Below, piece after piece: positions 1 through 7,157 of a DNA stretch of 29,257 bases. Source of the DNA: Endobugula sp047619205 (GTDB taxonomy: Bacteria; Pseudomonadota; Gammaproteobacteria; Pseudomonadales; Cellvibrionaceae). The first letter of the stretch is position 1. Every line of letters starts with the position of its first letter. The DNA lies in contig JBLHJR010000033.1 of NCBI GenBank assembly GCA_047619205.1, positions 1-29,257 on the forward strand, read 5' to 3'. Under the pieces are notes generated by a model, which saw only the letters and a program-made list of their open reading frames with translations, searched no databases and was not told the origin of the DNA. Position numbers and translations under genes: made by a program.

Positions 1-40
1 TGGTTTTTAATGAATGGTTTTTAATGAATGGTTTTTAGAT
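1..40. repeat. 14-bp tandem repeat, nearly three copies
   Basis: The unit TGGTTTTTAATGAA occurs at 1-14 and 15-28, and a third, diverging copy (TGGTTTTTAGAT) occupies 29-40. The array touches the left edge of the window, so more copies may lie outside. It ends 39 bp before the yheV-like start codon and is followed by an AT-rich stretch, so it could lie in the leader or at the end of an upstream gene. Its role is unknown. Confidence 0.85.
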
Positions 41-79
41 AATAATTTTTAACGGGAGTAGAGGAGTTCAGAATAAAAA

Positions 80-331
80 ATGTACAAAGCAAAAAAAAGA
101 TTTATCGCCGGTGCCGTTTGCCCGCGTTGCAGCGAGATGGATAAGCTGGTGACTTACAAAGAAGGAGATAAGGAGTTTCGCGAATGTGTTAGCTGTGACT
201 TTCATGATGAAATGCGTTTTCAGCAAAATCAACGGGAAGTTGATACGCGGGTCAATGTCAGTTCAGAACAGGCGAAAGTAGAAACTCAAGTGTTGATGCT
301 GGATCCGAAGGGCAGCCTTAAAAAGCATTAG
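80..331 (+). CDS. yheV: YheV-family putative zinc-ribbon protein
   Basis: This 83-aa protein has two CxxC pairs, Cys14/Cys17 and Cys36/Cys39, set in the N-terminal pattern KKRFIAGAVCPRC and ECVSCDF. That pattern matches what I recall of E. coli YheV (DUF2387 family), and the length is close to that of the family. The four cysteines very probably bind one zinc ion. The molecular role of YheV is not established. Residues 49-83 are hydrophilic and contain no motif I recognise. The ATG at 80 is used because it is the only Met before the conserved block; the purine-rich GAGGAG at 61-66 is rather far upstream (13 nt), so the ribosome site is not ideal. The neighbour upstream is outside the window; downstream is repeat-rich noncoding DNA. 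Confidence 0.85.
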   Translation: MYKAKKRFIAGAVCPRCSEMDKLVTYKEGDKEFRECVSCDFHDEMRFQQNQREVDTRVNVSSEQAKVETQVLMLDPKGSLKKH

Positions 332-377
332 GGCATTACTGTACGCACTTTCCACGATCGGCTACGTGCTCCCTGTG

Positions 378-550
378 TTAAACCTACAAACCGCAGTTGG
401 ATCACGAAAGTATGCACAAGTTATTGATGCGCCTAGCCAATGTCAAAAGCGTCTCATCACCAATAAGGTGACTACGCGTTTTCGAAATTCACTATGCACA
501 CCAATAACTTGCACATCTTTTTCGCGCCCAACTGCCGTTTGTAGGTTAAA
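378..550. repeat. 173-bp imperfect inverted repeat (fold-back element)
   Basis: The arms are almost exactly symmetric about base 464. The outer ends pair TTAAACCTACAAACCGCAG (378-396) with CGGCAGTTGG-type sequence read back from 550; the middle pairs GCACAAGTTATTG with CAATAACTTGCAC; and the centre is TCACC-AATAA-GGTGA (457-471). Only scattered mismatches and few indels are needed along 86 bp on each side. Both strands can be read through for dozens of codons, but the peptides are mirror products of the repeat. It looks like a dispersed repeat of the MITE or REP/BIME kind. No transposase is nearby and only one copy is visible here. Confidence 0.75.
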
Positions 551-848
551 GGGAGTCGGGTTAGGTATGCCTTTACACTGCGGTTCTCCACGCGACCCTT
601 CTAGCTCAGTAGCGCCAATTATTGGTGCACTCACGAAAAAAATACTATTTTTAGGGGCGCCCATTAGGCGATTTGCGGCTTGTAAGCACGAAAATGGCGC
701 CTGCGTTTTCGGCGGACCCCTCGTTCCTGAGAGGCAACATGAGAGGTGAGACGCGCTGAAAAATTTAAACGCTATTGACTTGAGTTCGTCATCACAGCAG
801 GCTGGAATTCATAGTTAATATGGCTGCCTGTCTTACTGAGATGAGGAA

Positions 849-1016
849 CTAGGAGCCTGTTGGACTTAACACTGTCCTACTGCGGAAAAGCAGAAAACAG
901 CCATTTTTCACGGTCAATTTCGTTAAATAGGGCGACTATTCGACTTAATCGACTGCAAAAACTGACTAATTTCTGCTTTCCCTCGCTAGGAACGGTTAAG
1001 CCTGACTGGCTCCTAG
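849..1016. mobile_element. MITE-like element with imperfect terminal inverted repeats
   Basis: The left end CTAGGAGCC (849-857) is exactly repeated in inverse as GGCTCCTAG (1008-1016). The arms continue inwards with matches interrupted by small mismatches, through AAAGCAGAAA (887-896) against TTTCTGCTTT (970-979). The interior of about 70 bp (897-969) is not palindromic. Total length is 168 bp. Short AT-containing DNA with roughly 48-bp inverted ends and no coding capacity for a transposase is typical of non-autonomous elements moved in trans. I see no convincing target-site duplication at the flanks, and I cannot name the parental insertion sequence. Confidence 0.6.
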
Positions 1017-1055
1017 TGTTTTTTAAAGGTATCACGTCTAACACCCTCGGCCCCA

Positions 1056-1781
1056 TCATTCAAAAACACCACTAAGATCGTCACCTAAAAACGGCCAACG
1101 CTCTAATACCGCTTGCCAGCCTTTGTTTTTCAATTCTAGTGTTGTGGCTTTAACGGACGTTTGCTGAAAAAGCTGTTTGGCTTTATCTGCTGAGCCAACA
1201 TTAATCAGTTCTAGTTGAATCAATACGGTTTGATCGAGTAAGTTGGCCTGTTCGTCACCTATTAAGGTATGCGCGACAAGATTCGCATGGGCCATATCAA
1301 TGGGGGCGAGGGGGAGTTGCCGTTCTAGCGTAATACGGTCATTTAACTCTTCCATCATCCGATGAAATAAATAGGCTTTACAGAGTAGCGCATGTAATCC
1401 TGATTCGGCGTCAGAGACGGGATGTGGCTCGAAAAAAAACTGTTGTGCTGTATCCAGAAAGGGTTGGGTATAACTGTCGCATCCCGTCATTTCAGCCAGT
1501 GCTTGAAAAGCCGATAAGTGCTTAGGTGCAGAGGCGATGTAGTGACGAACAAAACCCAGTACCAGCTGGTCAGTGCCAGCAGCCGGGAGAGTAAATAACA
1601 CGCGCAACATATTCAGACGCTGATCAACCAGTGCAGCAATGGTGTTTTTACTATCGTCAGTGTCGAGCAAACCTTGCAAATACGCTTGCAGTGTTTGAAA
1701 GCTGCTATTTACCTTTTTTTTCATAGGGTTATTTATACTATCAGTGATGGAAATATTCAAGTTGTCATGCGAATAAAGCAT
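1056..1781 (-). CDS. conserved hypothetical protein, function unknown
   Basis: A 241-aa soluble, largely helical protein with no signal peptide, membrane segment or metal motif that I recognise. Leucine- and glutamine-rich stretches (for example residues 25-45 and 135-175) suggest an all-alpha fold. It is transcribed away from the cox cluster, and its last codons lie about 40 bp from the end of the MITE-like repeat, so its downstream sequence may have been remodelled. The start is uncertain: the ATG at 1781 has no good ribosome site, and a second Met at 1724 (MKKKVNSS) is an equally plausible start, also without a clear Shine-Dalgarno. Coding status is supported by length and by unbiased, protein-like composition rather than by a recognised family. 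Confidence 0.7.
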   Translation of the reverse strand: MLYSHDNLNISITDSINNPMKKKVNSSFQTLQAYLQGLLDTDDSKNTIAALVDQRLNMLRVLFTLPAAGTDQLVLGFVRHYIASAPKHLSAFQALAEMTGCDSYTQPFLDTAQQFFFEPHPVSDAESGLHALLCKAYLFHRMMEELNDRITLERQLPLAPIDMAHANLVAHTLIGDEQANLLDQTVLIQLELINVGSADKAKQLFQQTSVKATTLELKNKGWQAVLERWPFLGDDLSGVFE

Positions 1782-2498
1782 CGGTGTTTTAAATCAGTGT
1801 CTTAATAGGGTAGCTTAGAGATGGGTTGATTGCGATTTTTACGGTTAAAAAGCGAACGATAAACACAAAAAACTCGCTTTACCCCCCCTTAAAACCACAA
1901 AATTATTGACATTATTAAACTGCTGTGGCCCCCTACGCGCTGGGATAACTAGGCTGGATGGTTTTGTGCTGATATTGTCCCTAGGTTGTGATGATTTATG
2001 AGCAGTAACATGTTGATTAGTCCCCTTTTGGACGTCAGCAGTAGCCGCTTGACTTTATACATAACATTTTATACCCACGCGAATGGCGAGCACCATTCTT
2101 GTTGTGCGAGAGTGTAAATCTAGGCATCCGCTTTAGAGCTTCTCTCCTGTAAAAAATGTTTAAGATAAAGAATAGGGTTCAGTCGTGTGTTTGGAGTAAA
2201 TATAAAACGTGCAAACACCGGTAATCGTGACAAACACTGTAAAAAACACAGTGCCACAGTTTAAGAATACCGTAACGTAAAGAATACCGGAAAGAGTAAC
2301 GTAAAAAAGGTAACACCAAGCAAATAGCCTACAACTTTCCTAGCGAGAAGTCGTTTGCTGTGCTTTAGTGATACTAGGGTATCCATAGTGCGCAAGGTGC
2401 AGCGCTAGGCGACATTTAATAAGCTTAATCTAATAGGCGCTTTCACAGCCTTTAGCAATAAGAATAAATATAACTCTATCTACACGGAGCATTGGGAG
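1782..2498. other. 717-bp intergenic region upstream of the cox genes
   Basis: I find no gene on either strand. Visible structure includes a small hairpin CACTGT (2235-2240) with ACAGTG (2248-2253), and a short repeat block in which AAGAATACCG occurs at 2263-2272 and 2280-2289 and GTAACGTAA occurs at 2272-2280 and 2296-2304. A C-rich run lies near 1881-1888. TTGACA at 1906-1911 and TTGACT at 2049-2054 lack good -10 partners. The cox promoter must lie somewhere here but I cannot place it. The length suggests a long 5' leader or regulated promoter region. Confidence 0.6.
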
Positions 2499-3662
2499 AT
2501 GGTAAACACAATAAACCGGCTTATGGCCTGGTTGTCTATTCCAGCATTATGGTTGAGCCTACTATTCACTAGCGGCCAAGCCTTAGCTGAAGAGAGTGGG
2601 CGCTCTAGTATGAATATGCCAGTGGGTGTAACGCCTATTAGTGTTGATGTATACGGGCTGCACATGTTGATGTTCTGGTGGTGTGTCGGCATTGGCGTCG
2701 TGGTTTTTGGCGTGATGTTCTATTCTATGATTGTTCACCGCAAAGCCAATGGCGCTAAAGCGGCAAATTTTCATGAAAGTACCGCATTGGAAATTCTTTG
2801 GACAGTCGCACCTTTCGTTATTTTGATTGGCATGGCGTTTCCAGCGACTAAATCATTGATCAAGTTATATGATACCTCCGAGTCTGAGGTAGATATCGTG
2901 GTGACGGGATATCAATGGTATTGGAAATACGAATACCTCGATGAAGAGGTGAGTTTTTTTAGTCGCTCGAGTACGCCTCAAGAGCAAATTTATAATTTAG
3001 CACCTAAAGGTGACAACTACTTGTTAGAAGTAGATGAGCCTCTGGTGATCCCCATCAATAAAAAAGTGCGCTTTTTGGTGACGTCCAACGACGTCATTCA
3101 TGCGTGGTGGGTGCCTGATTTTGCCGTTAAACGCGATGCGATACCGGGTTACATCAATGAAAGCTGGGCTAAAGTTGAGCGCGTAGGCACTTATCGTGGT
3201 GTGTGTGCGGAGCTATGCGGTAAAGATCATGGTTTTATGCCGATTGTAGTGAAGGCGGTCCCAGAAGACGAATACACGGCATGGCTAGTCGATCGTCGTG
3301 AGCAAGCAGCAAAAATCAAGGCGCTTACTAGCAAAACATTTACCCTTGATGAGTTAATGGTTCAGGGCGAGCAAGTCTATGCGAAGGCTTGTGTAGCTTG
3401 TCATGGCGTCAATGGTGAAGGCGGGATAGGTAATGCAATTGCCGGAAGTCTTATTGCTACAGGTGAGATCACCAATCATCTAGATGTTGTTTTAAATGGT
3501 GTGAGCGGTAGTGCGATGGGCGCTTATAAAGACCAGTTATCCGAAGTAGATGCCGCTGCGGTCATTACTTACCAGCGTAATGCGTTCGGTAATGAAGCGG
3601 TTAGCAAAACAAGTAGTTCGGTGCAGCCGATCGACATTCTTAATTTTAAGCAAGGCAAATAA
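2499..3662 (+). CDS. coxB: cytochrome c oxidase subunit II with fused C-terminal cytochrome c domain
   Basis: This subunit accepts electrons from cytochrome c and passes them to the catalytic subunit. The 387-aa protein has a signal peptide ending near Ala30, two membrane helices (about 54-78 and 96-114), and a periplasmic cupredoxin domain carrying the CuA ligands His201, Cys236, Glu238, Cys240, His244 and Met247 in the block CAELCGKDHGFM. Residues 285-365 form a class I cytochrome c domain with heme attachment site Cys298-Val-Ala-Cys301-His302 and a likely distal ligand Met340. This makes it a caa3-like subunit II. The start is supported by ACGGAG nine bases upstream. It heads the order coxB-coxA-ctaG-coxC; the gap to coxA is 30 bp. 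Confidence 0.97.
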   Translation: MVNTINRLMAWLSIPALWLSLLFTSGQALAEESGRSSMNMPVGVTPISVDVYGLHMLMFWWCVGIGVVVFGVMFYSMIVHRKANGAKAANFHESTALEILWTVAPFVILIGMAFPATKSLIKLYDTSESEVDIVVTGYQWYWKYEYLDEEVSFFSRSSTPQEQIYNLAPKGDNYLLEVDEPLVIPINKKVRFLVTSNDVIHAWWVPDFAVKRDAIPGYINESWAKVERVGTYRGVCAELCGKDHGFMPIVVKAVPEDEYTAWLVDRREQAAKIKALTSKTFTLDELMVQGEQVYAKACVACHGVNGEGGIGNAIAGSLIATGEITNHLDVVLNGVSGSAMGAYKDQLSEVDAAAVITYQRNAFGNEAVSKTSSSVQPIDILNFKQGK

Positions 3663-3692
3663 CTCTAATAATATAGGAGTAGGGGAATTATC

Positions 3693-5243
3693 ATGGCTCA
3701 CGGTCCTGCTAAAGGTTTTACACGTTGGTTATATACCACCAACCACAAAGACATTGGTTCAATGTATCTTTGGTTCAGTTTCTCGATGTTTTTACTGGGC
3801 GGCGTTTTCGCTCTAGTGGTTCGCGCAGAATTATTTGAACCCGGGTTACAAATTGTTGAGCCTGAATTTTTTAATCAAATGACCACCATGCACGGTTTGA
3901 TCATGGTTTTCGGTGCGGTCATGCCAGCCTTTGTTGGCTTGGCAAACTGGATGATTCCAATGATGGTCGGCGCGCCAGATATGGCCTTGCCACGGATGAA
4001 TAACTGGAGTTTCTGGATTCTTCCGTTCGCCTTTCTGATGATGGTGTCGACTTTATTTATGGAAGGCGGTGGTCCTAACTTCGGTTGGACATTTTATGCG
4101 CCACTATCTACTACTTATGCACCACCCAGTGTGACCTACTTTATTTTTGCCGTACATATCATGGGTGCAAGTTCGATAATGGGTTCTATTAACATTATCG
4201 CGACTATCTTCAATATGCGTGCCCCTGGCATGACCTTAATGAAGATGCCTTTGTTTGTGTGGACATGGTTAATTACCGCATATCTCCTCATTGCGGTTAT
4301 GCCAGTACTAGCGGGCGTGGTGACGATGATGTTGATGGACATCCATTTTGGCACCAGCTTTTTTGATGCCGCCGGTGGTGGTGATCCCGTCTTATTCCAG
4401 CATGTGTTTTGGTTCTTTGGTCACCCTGAAGTGTACATTATGATTTTGCCGGCCTTTGGTATTGTGAGTGCGATTATCCCTACCTTTGCGCGCAAGCCTT
4501 TGTTTGGTTACTCTTCTATGGTTTATGCCACAGCCTCTATTGCATTCTTAAGCTTTATTGTTTGGGCGCATCACATGTTTACGGTAGGTATGCCGATTGC
4601 GGGTGAGTTGTTCTTTATGTACGCGACCATGTTGATCGCCGTACCGACGGGTGTGAAAGTCTTTAACTGGGTCACTACCATGTTCCGTGGTTCAATGACG
4701 TTTGAAACGCCGATGTTGTTCTCTATCGCTTTTGTAATCTTGTTTACCATTGGTGGCTTCTCTGGTTTGATGTTGGCGATTGCGCCAGCAGATTTCCAGT
4801 ATCACGATACCTATTTTGTCGTAGCGCATTTCCACTATGTGTTGGTACCGGGTGCCATCTTCTCTATTACCGCTGGCGTCTATTATTGGCTACCTAAGTG
4901 GTGTGGCAATATGTACAACGAAACCATGGGTAAAACCCAATTTTGGTTGGCATTTGTTGGCTTGAACCTCACCTTCTTCCCGATGCACTTTGTCGGCTTG
5001 GCGGGCATGCAGCGTCGTGTACCGGACTACAATCAGTTCTTCGCTGACTTTAATATGGTGTCTAGTTATGGCGCCTTTTTATTCGGCGCCGCACAACTAC
5101 TATTGTTGTATAACGTAATAGCTACTATCCGTGGCGGCAAAAAAGCCACGGCTGAAGTGTGGGAAAATCCAGAGGGTTTGGAATGGACCGTACCATCACC
5201 GGCACCGTACCATACGTTTACTACACCACCAGAAGTGAAGTAA
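3693..5243 (+). CDS. coxA: cytochrome c oxidase subunit I (aa3-type catalytic subunit)
   Basis: This is the oxygen-reducing, proton-pumping subunit, an integral membrane protein of 516 aa with about twelve helices. Heme a and a3 ligands are visible as His67 (TTMHG), His379 and His381 (AHFHYV). The CuB ligands are His244, His293 and His294 (GHPEVY and WAHHMF), and Tyr248 is the residue cross-linked to His244 in this family. Glu246 of GHPEVY and Asp96 of APDMALPRMNN mark a complete D pathway, and Lys322 of PTGVKVFNW marks the K pathway, so this is an A1-type heme-copper oxidase. The ribosome site AGGAGTAGGGG precedes the start. A 10-bp stem hairpin follows its stop codon. Confidence 0.98.
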   Translation: MAHGPAKGFTRWLYTTNHKDIGSMYLWFSFSMFLLGGVFALVVRAELFEPGLQIVEPEFFNQMTTMHGLIMVFGAVMPAFVGLANWMIPMMVGAPDMALPRMNNWSFWILPFAFLMMVSTLFMEGGGPNFGWTFYAPLSTTYAPPSVTYFIFAVHIMGASSIMGSINIIATIFNMRAPGMTLMKMPLFVWTWLITAYLLIAVMPVLAGVVTMMLMDIHFGTSFFDAAGGGDPVLFQHVFWFFGHPEVYIMILPAFGIVSAIIPTFARKPLFGYSSMVYATASIAFLSFIVWAHHMFTVGMPIAGELFFMYATMLIAVPTGVKVFNWVTTMFRGSMTFETPMLFSIAFVILFTIGGFSGLMLAIAPADFQYHDTYFVVAHFHYVLVPGAIFSITAGVYYWLPKWCGNMYNETMGKTQFWLAFVGLNLTFFPMHFVGLAGMQRRVPDYNQFFADFNMVSSYGAFLFGAAQLLLLYNVIATIRGGKKATAEVWENPEGLEWTVPSPAPYHTFTTPPEVK

Positions 5244-5257
5244 ATAAGTCATTAGCT

Positions 5258-5290
5258 CAAGCGACAAAAACGTTTACAACTTGTCGCTTG
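5258..5290 (+). terminator. hairpin between coxA and ctaG, no U-tract
   Basis: CAAGCGACAA (5258-5267) pairs perfectly with TTGTCGCTTG (5281-5290) around a 13-nt loop, and the stem can be extended outward by AGC/GCT with one unpaired base. There is no run of T after it, so it is not a standard intrinsic terminator. It more likely stabilises the 3' end of coxBA mRNA, marks a processing site, or partly attenuates transcription into ctaG-coxC. Confidence 0.6.
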
Positions 5291-5314
5291 ATGCTCTAGA
5301 GTGAAGGTTAATCG

Positions 5315-5887
5315 ATGAAAGTATTTGGGCAAGATAATTCAACACCACTATTGTGCGCCAAATTAGGTGCAACCGTAGTGATGATGTTTATATTCGCTAT
5401 TTTTATCATGCCGCCTTTATATGATTTGTTTTGTGATGTGACGGGTCTTAATGGAAAAACCGGTGACGCTTTTTCTACAGAAAAGGCCAATGCTTTGGGT
5501 GTGGATACTTCGCGTAGCATCAGAGTACAGTTTTTAGCCACCAATAATGAAAATATGCCGTGGGCATTTGGGCCACAGATATCATCAGTCAACGTTCATC
5601 CTGGCGAAGTAAAAGTCATCAATTATATTGCGCAAAACACCACTAACGCCGATATGGTGGCGCAGGCAATACCTAGTTTGGTGCCTTTTAAGGCGGCGAA
5701 CTTTTTTCATAAAACGGAATGTTTTTGTTTTAATCAGCAGCCCTTGGCCGCTGGTGAAAGTACAGAATTGGGGTTAAGTTTTATTGTTGATATCGACATT
5801 CCAAAACATATTAAGACGATTACCTTGTCTTATACCTTGTTTGATGTCACCGAAACGATAAAACCTGCATTAGCAGCGCTTAACTAA
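5315..5887 (+). CDS. ctaG: cytochrome c oxidase assembly protein CtaG/Cox11
   Basis: CtaG (Cox11 family) is a membrane-anchored periplasmic copper chaperone that inserts CuB into subunit I. The 190-aa protein has one N-terminal membrane helix (about 17-36) followed by an immunoglobulin-like domain. The copper-binding pair is Cys136 and Cys138 in the family signature ECFCFNQQ, preceded by the conserved PFKAANFFHK stretch. Length fits the family. The ATG at 5315 has GAAGG at 5303-5307, seven bases upstream. It sits between coxA and coxC, the normal position in proteobacterial aa3 clusters. Because CuB insertion is separate from CuA insertion, its presence says nothing about the missing Sco cysteines further downstream. 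Confidence 0.95.
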   Translation: MKVFGQDNSTPLLCAKLGATVVMMFIFAIFIMPPLYDLFCDVTGLNGKTGDAFSTEKANALGVDTSRSIRVQFLATNNENMPWAFGPQISSVNVHPGEVKVINYIAQNTTNADMVAQAIPSLVPFKAANFFHKTECFCFNQQPLAAGESTELGLSFIVDIDIPKHIKTITLSYTLFDVTETIKPALAALN

Positions 5888-5925
5888 TATTAATAACAAT
5901 GAATAATCATTAACGGAGAAATCCT

Positions 5926-6834
5926 ATGGCGAGTGAAGGCACTTATTACGTTCCAGAGCAAAGCAGGTTGCCTATCTTTGCCTCTTTAGGTTTGGGCTCA
6001 ATGGCATTTGGTATAGCTGGCTGGATCAACGGGGGCTCAGCGACTATTTTTTTGGTGGGTTCGTTAATCATGGCGGTGGTTTTATGGTGCTGGTTTAGCG
6101 TTGTGATCAATGAAAATATGGCGGGTCTAAATGATGCCCAACTTAAACGTTCTTATGTTTGGGGCATGGGTTGGTTTATTTTCAGCGAAGTGATGTTCTT
6201 TGCCGCTTTCTTTGGTGCATTATATTATATCCGTAATCTTGCCTTGCCTTGGTTATCTGGCGAAGGCAGTAATGCGACTACGAATTCTGTTTTGTGGAGT
6301 GGTTTTGTTGCGGATTGGCCGCTGATGATTACCCCTGATATGGCAGTAAATGGCGATGCAGCGAAAGTGGTAGGCCCGGGCCAAAATATGAGTGTGACCA
6401 CCGCCGAATCTATTTGGACGTGGTTACCTTTTTGGAATACCGCAGTGCTATTAACCTCAAGTGTTACTGTGCATATGGCACATACGGCACTGAAAAATAA
6501 TATTCGTAAAGCCTTTAATATTTGGTTAGGCATTACTGTTGCATTAGGTATGATATTTGTTGCCTTGCAGATAGCAGAATATAGCCATGCTTATCATGTG
6601 GGACTCACCTTAGAGACCGGCGTGTATGGTACAACCTTCTTTATGCTAACGGGTTTTCACGGCGCTCACGTCACCATCGGTACCTTTATGCTGTTAGTGA
6701 TGTGGCTGCGTTCAGTAGTTAAGGGTCACTTTACACACGATGACTGTTTTGGTTTTGAATCTGCTAGTTGGTATTGGCATTTTGTTGATGTGGTATGGGT
6801 TGGCTTGTTTATCTTTGTCTATATTTTGGGATAA
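5926..6834 (+). CDS. coxC: cytochrome c oxidase subunit III
   Basis: This 302-aa integral membrane protein has about seven predicted helices. Family signatures are FIFSEVMFFAAFFG in the third helix, TGFHGAHVTIGT, and a C-terminal helix beginning WYWHFVDVVWVGLF. Subunit III stabilises the oxidase and helps proton uptake into the D pathway. A long polar loop of about 60 residues (roughly 105-165, from LPWLSG to TTAESIW) sits between helices three and four; such a loop is what I recall for gammaproteobacterial CoxC. The start follows ACGGAG at about 5913-5918. It is the last gene of the coxBA-ctaG-coxC run and converges on a minus-strand gene, with a hairpin in the 71-bp gap. Confidence 0.97.
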   Translation: MASEGTYYVPEQSRLPIFASLGLGSMAFGIAGWINGGSATIFLVGSLIMAVVLWCWFSVVINENMAGLNDAQLKRSYVWGMGWFIFSEVMFFAAFFGALYYIRNLALPWLSGEGSNATTNSVLWSGFVADWPLMITPDMAVNGDAAKVVGPGQNMSVTTAESIWTWLPFWNTAVLLTSSVTVHMAHTALKNNIRKAFNIWLGITVALGMIFVALQIAEYSHAYHVGLTLETGVYGTTFFMLTGFHGAHVTIGTFMLLVMWLRSVVKGHFTHDDCFGFESASWYWHFVDVVWVGLFIFVYILG

Positions 6835-6851
6835 AGCGATTAGTTTCAAGT

Positions 6852-6888
6852 TACAAGCAGCAAGAAAAATATTGACTTGCGGCTTGTA
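6852..6888. terminator. hairpin in the convergent gap after coxC
   Basis: TACAAGC-A-GCAAG (6852-6864) pairs with CTTGC-G-GCTTGTA (6876-6888), with one internal A/G mismatch and an 11-nt loop rich in A. It lies between the ends of coxC (+) and the DUF2909-like gene (-), where a bidirectional terminator is expected. An outer pair, GATTAG with CTAATC, can extend the structure. There is no long T-run on either strand, so termination strength is uncertain. Confidence 0.6.
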
Positions 6889-6905
6889 GCTAATCACTTG
6901 AAGCT

Positions 6906-7157
6906 TTATTTTACCATCTGCTGTACTTGTTCCTTCGTTAATTTTCTATCCCATGGTGCGCTACTACCAAGCTGGCCAGTATATAGTCCGTAAAAAATAG
7001 TGCCGAGTAATAGTGCGGCTAAAGTAATACGCACACCCAGCGCATAAACTGTGCGTTTTGTCGGTGATTCGATATCTTTGAATAAAAAAACTAAACCGCT
7101 GGTTAAACTAACGACTACACCGATAAACAATAATACAATAATGAGTTTTAATAGCAT
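6906..7157 (-). CDS. DUF2909-like twin-transmembrane protein
   Basis: A small membrane protein of 83 aa when read from the Met at 7157 (MLLKLIIVLLF). Two hydrophobic helices (about 2-26 and 40-62) flank a short charged loop with FKDIESPTKRTVYAL, followed by a hydrophilic tail. It matches what I recall of the DUF2909 family found beside surf1 in gammaproteobacterial cox clusters; its function is unknown, but the location implies a link to oxidase assembly. The frame stays open for 26 more codons upstream, but those overlap surf1 and are unlikely to be translated. A weak GAGA lies upstream of the chosen start. Its ATG shares bases with the surf1 start on the opposite strand. Confidence 0.85.
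   Translation of the reverse strand: MLLKLIIVLLFIGVVVSLTSGLVFLFKDIESPTKRTVYALGVRITLAALLLGTIFYGLYTGQLGSSAPWDRKLTKEQVQQMVK

Larger units (their letters stand above)
332..1055. other. 724-bp gene-poor region with two inverted-repeat elements
   Basis: No credible gene lies between the yheV-like gene and the minus-strand gene ending at 1056. The short open frames here run through inverted repeats on both strands and lack ribosome sites. The region holds one long fold-back centred on 464 and another centred near 933, listed separately. Between them, at 612-628, there is a compact 8-bp inverted repeat (GCGCCAAT / ATTGGTGC, one G-T position). The two large repeats do not resemble each other by eye, which suggests two independent insertions into a tolerant intergenic site. 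Confidence 0.8.

Noticed and set aside
366..749. 127-aa plus-strand frame and a 73-aa minus-strand frame (443-664)
   Set aside because: Both run through the fold-back repeat, so the two peptides mirror each other. Neither has a ribosome site. Treated as products of the repeat, not genes.
860..1075. 71-aa plus-strand and 60-aa minus-strand frames
   Set aside because: They cover the MITE-like element on both strands, with no ribosome site and no protein-like composition.
1906..1934. TTGACA as a -35 of a cox promoter
   Set aside because: No acceptable -10 at 15-19 bp (the position reads CCCCTAC), and it is almost 600 bp from coxB.
2499..3662. coxB cytochrome c domain as a novel fusion
   Set aside because: Subunit II with a C-terminal heme c domain is a known caa3-type arrangement, so it is described but not claimed as new.
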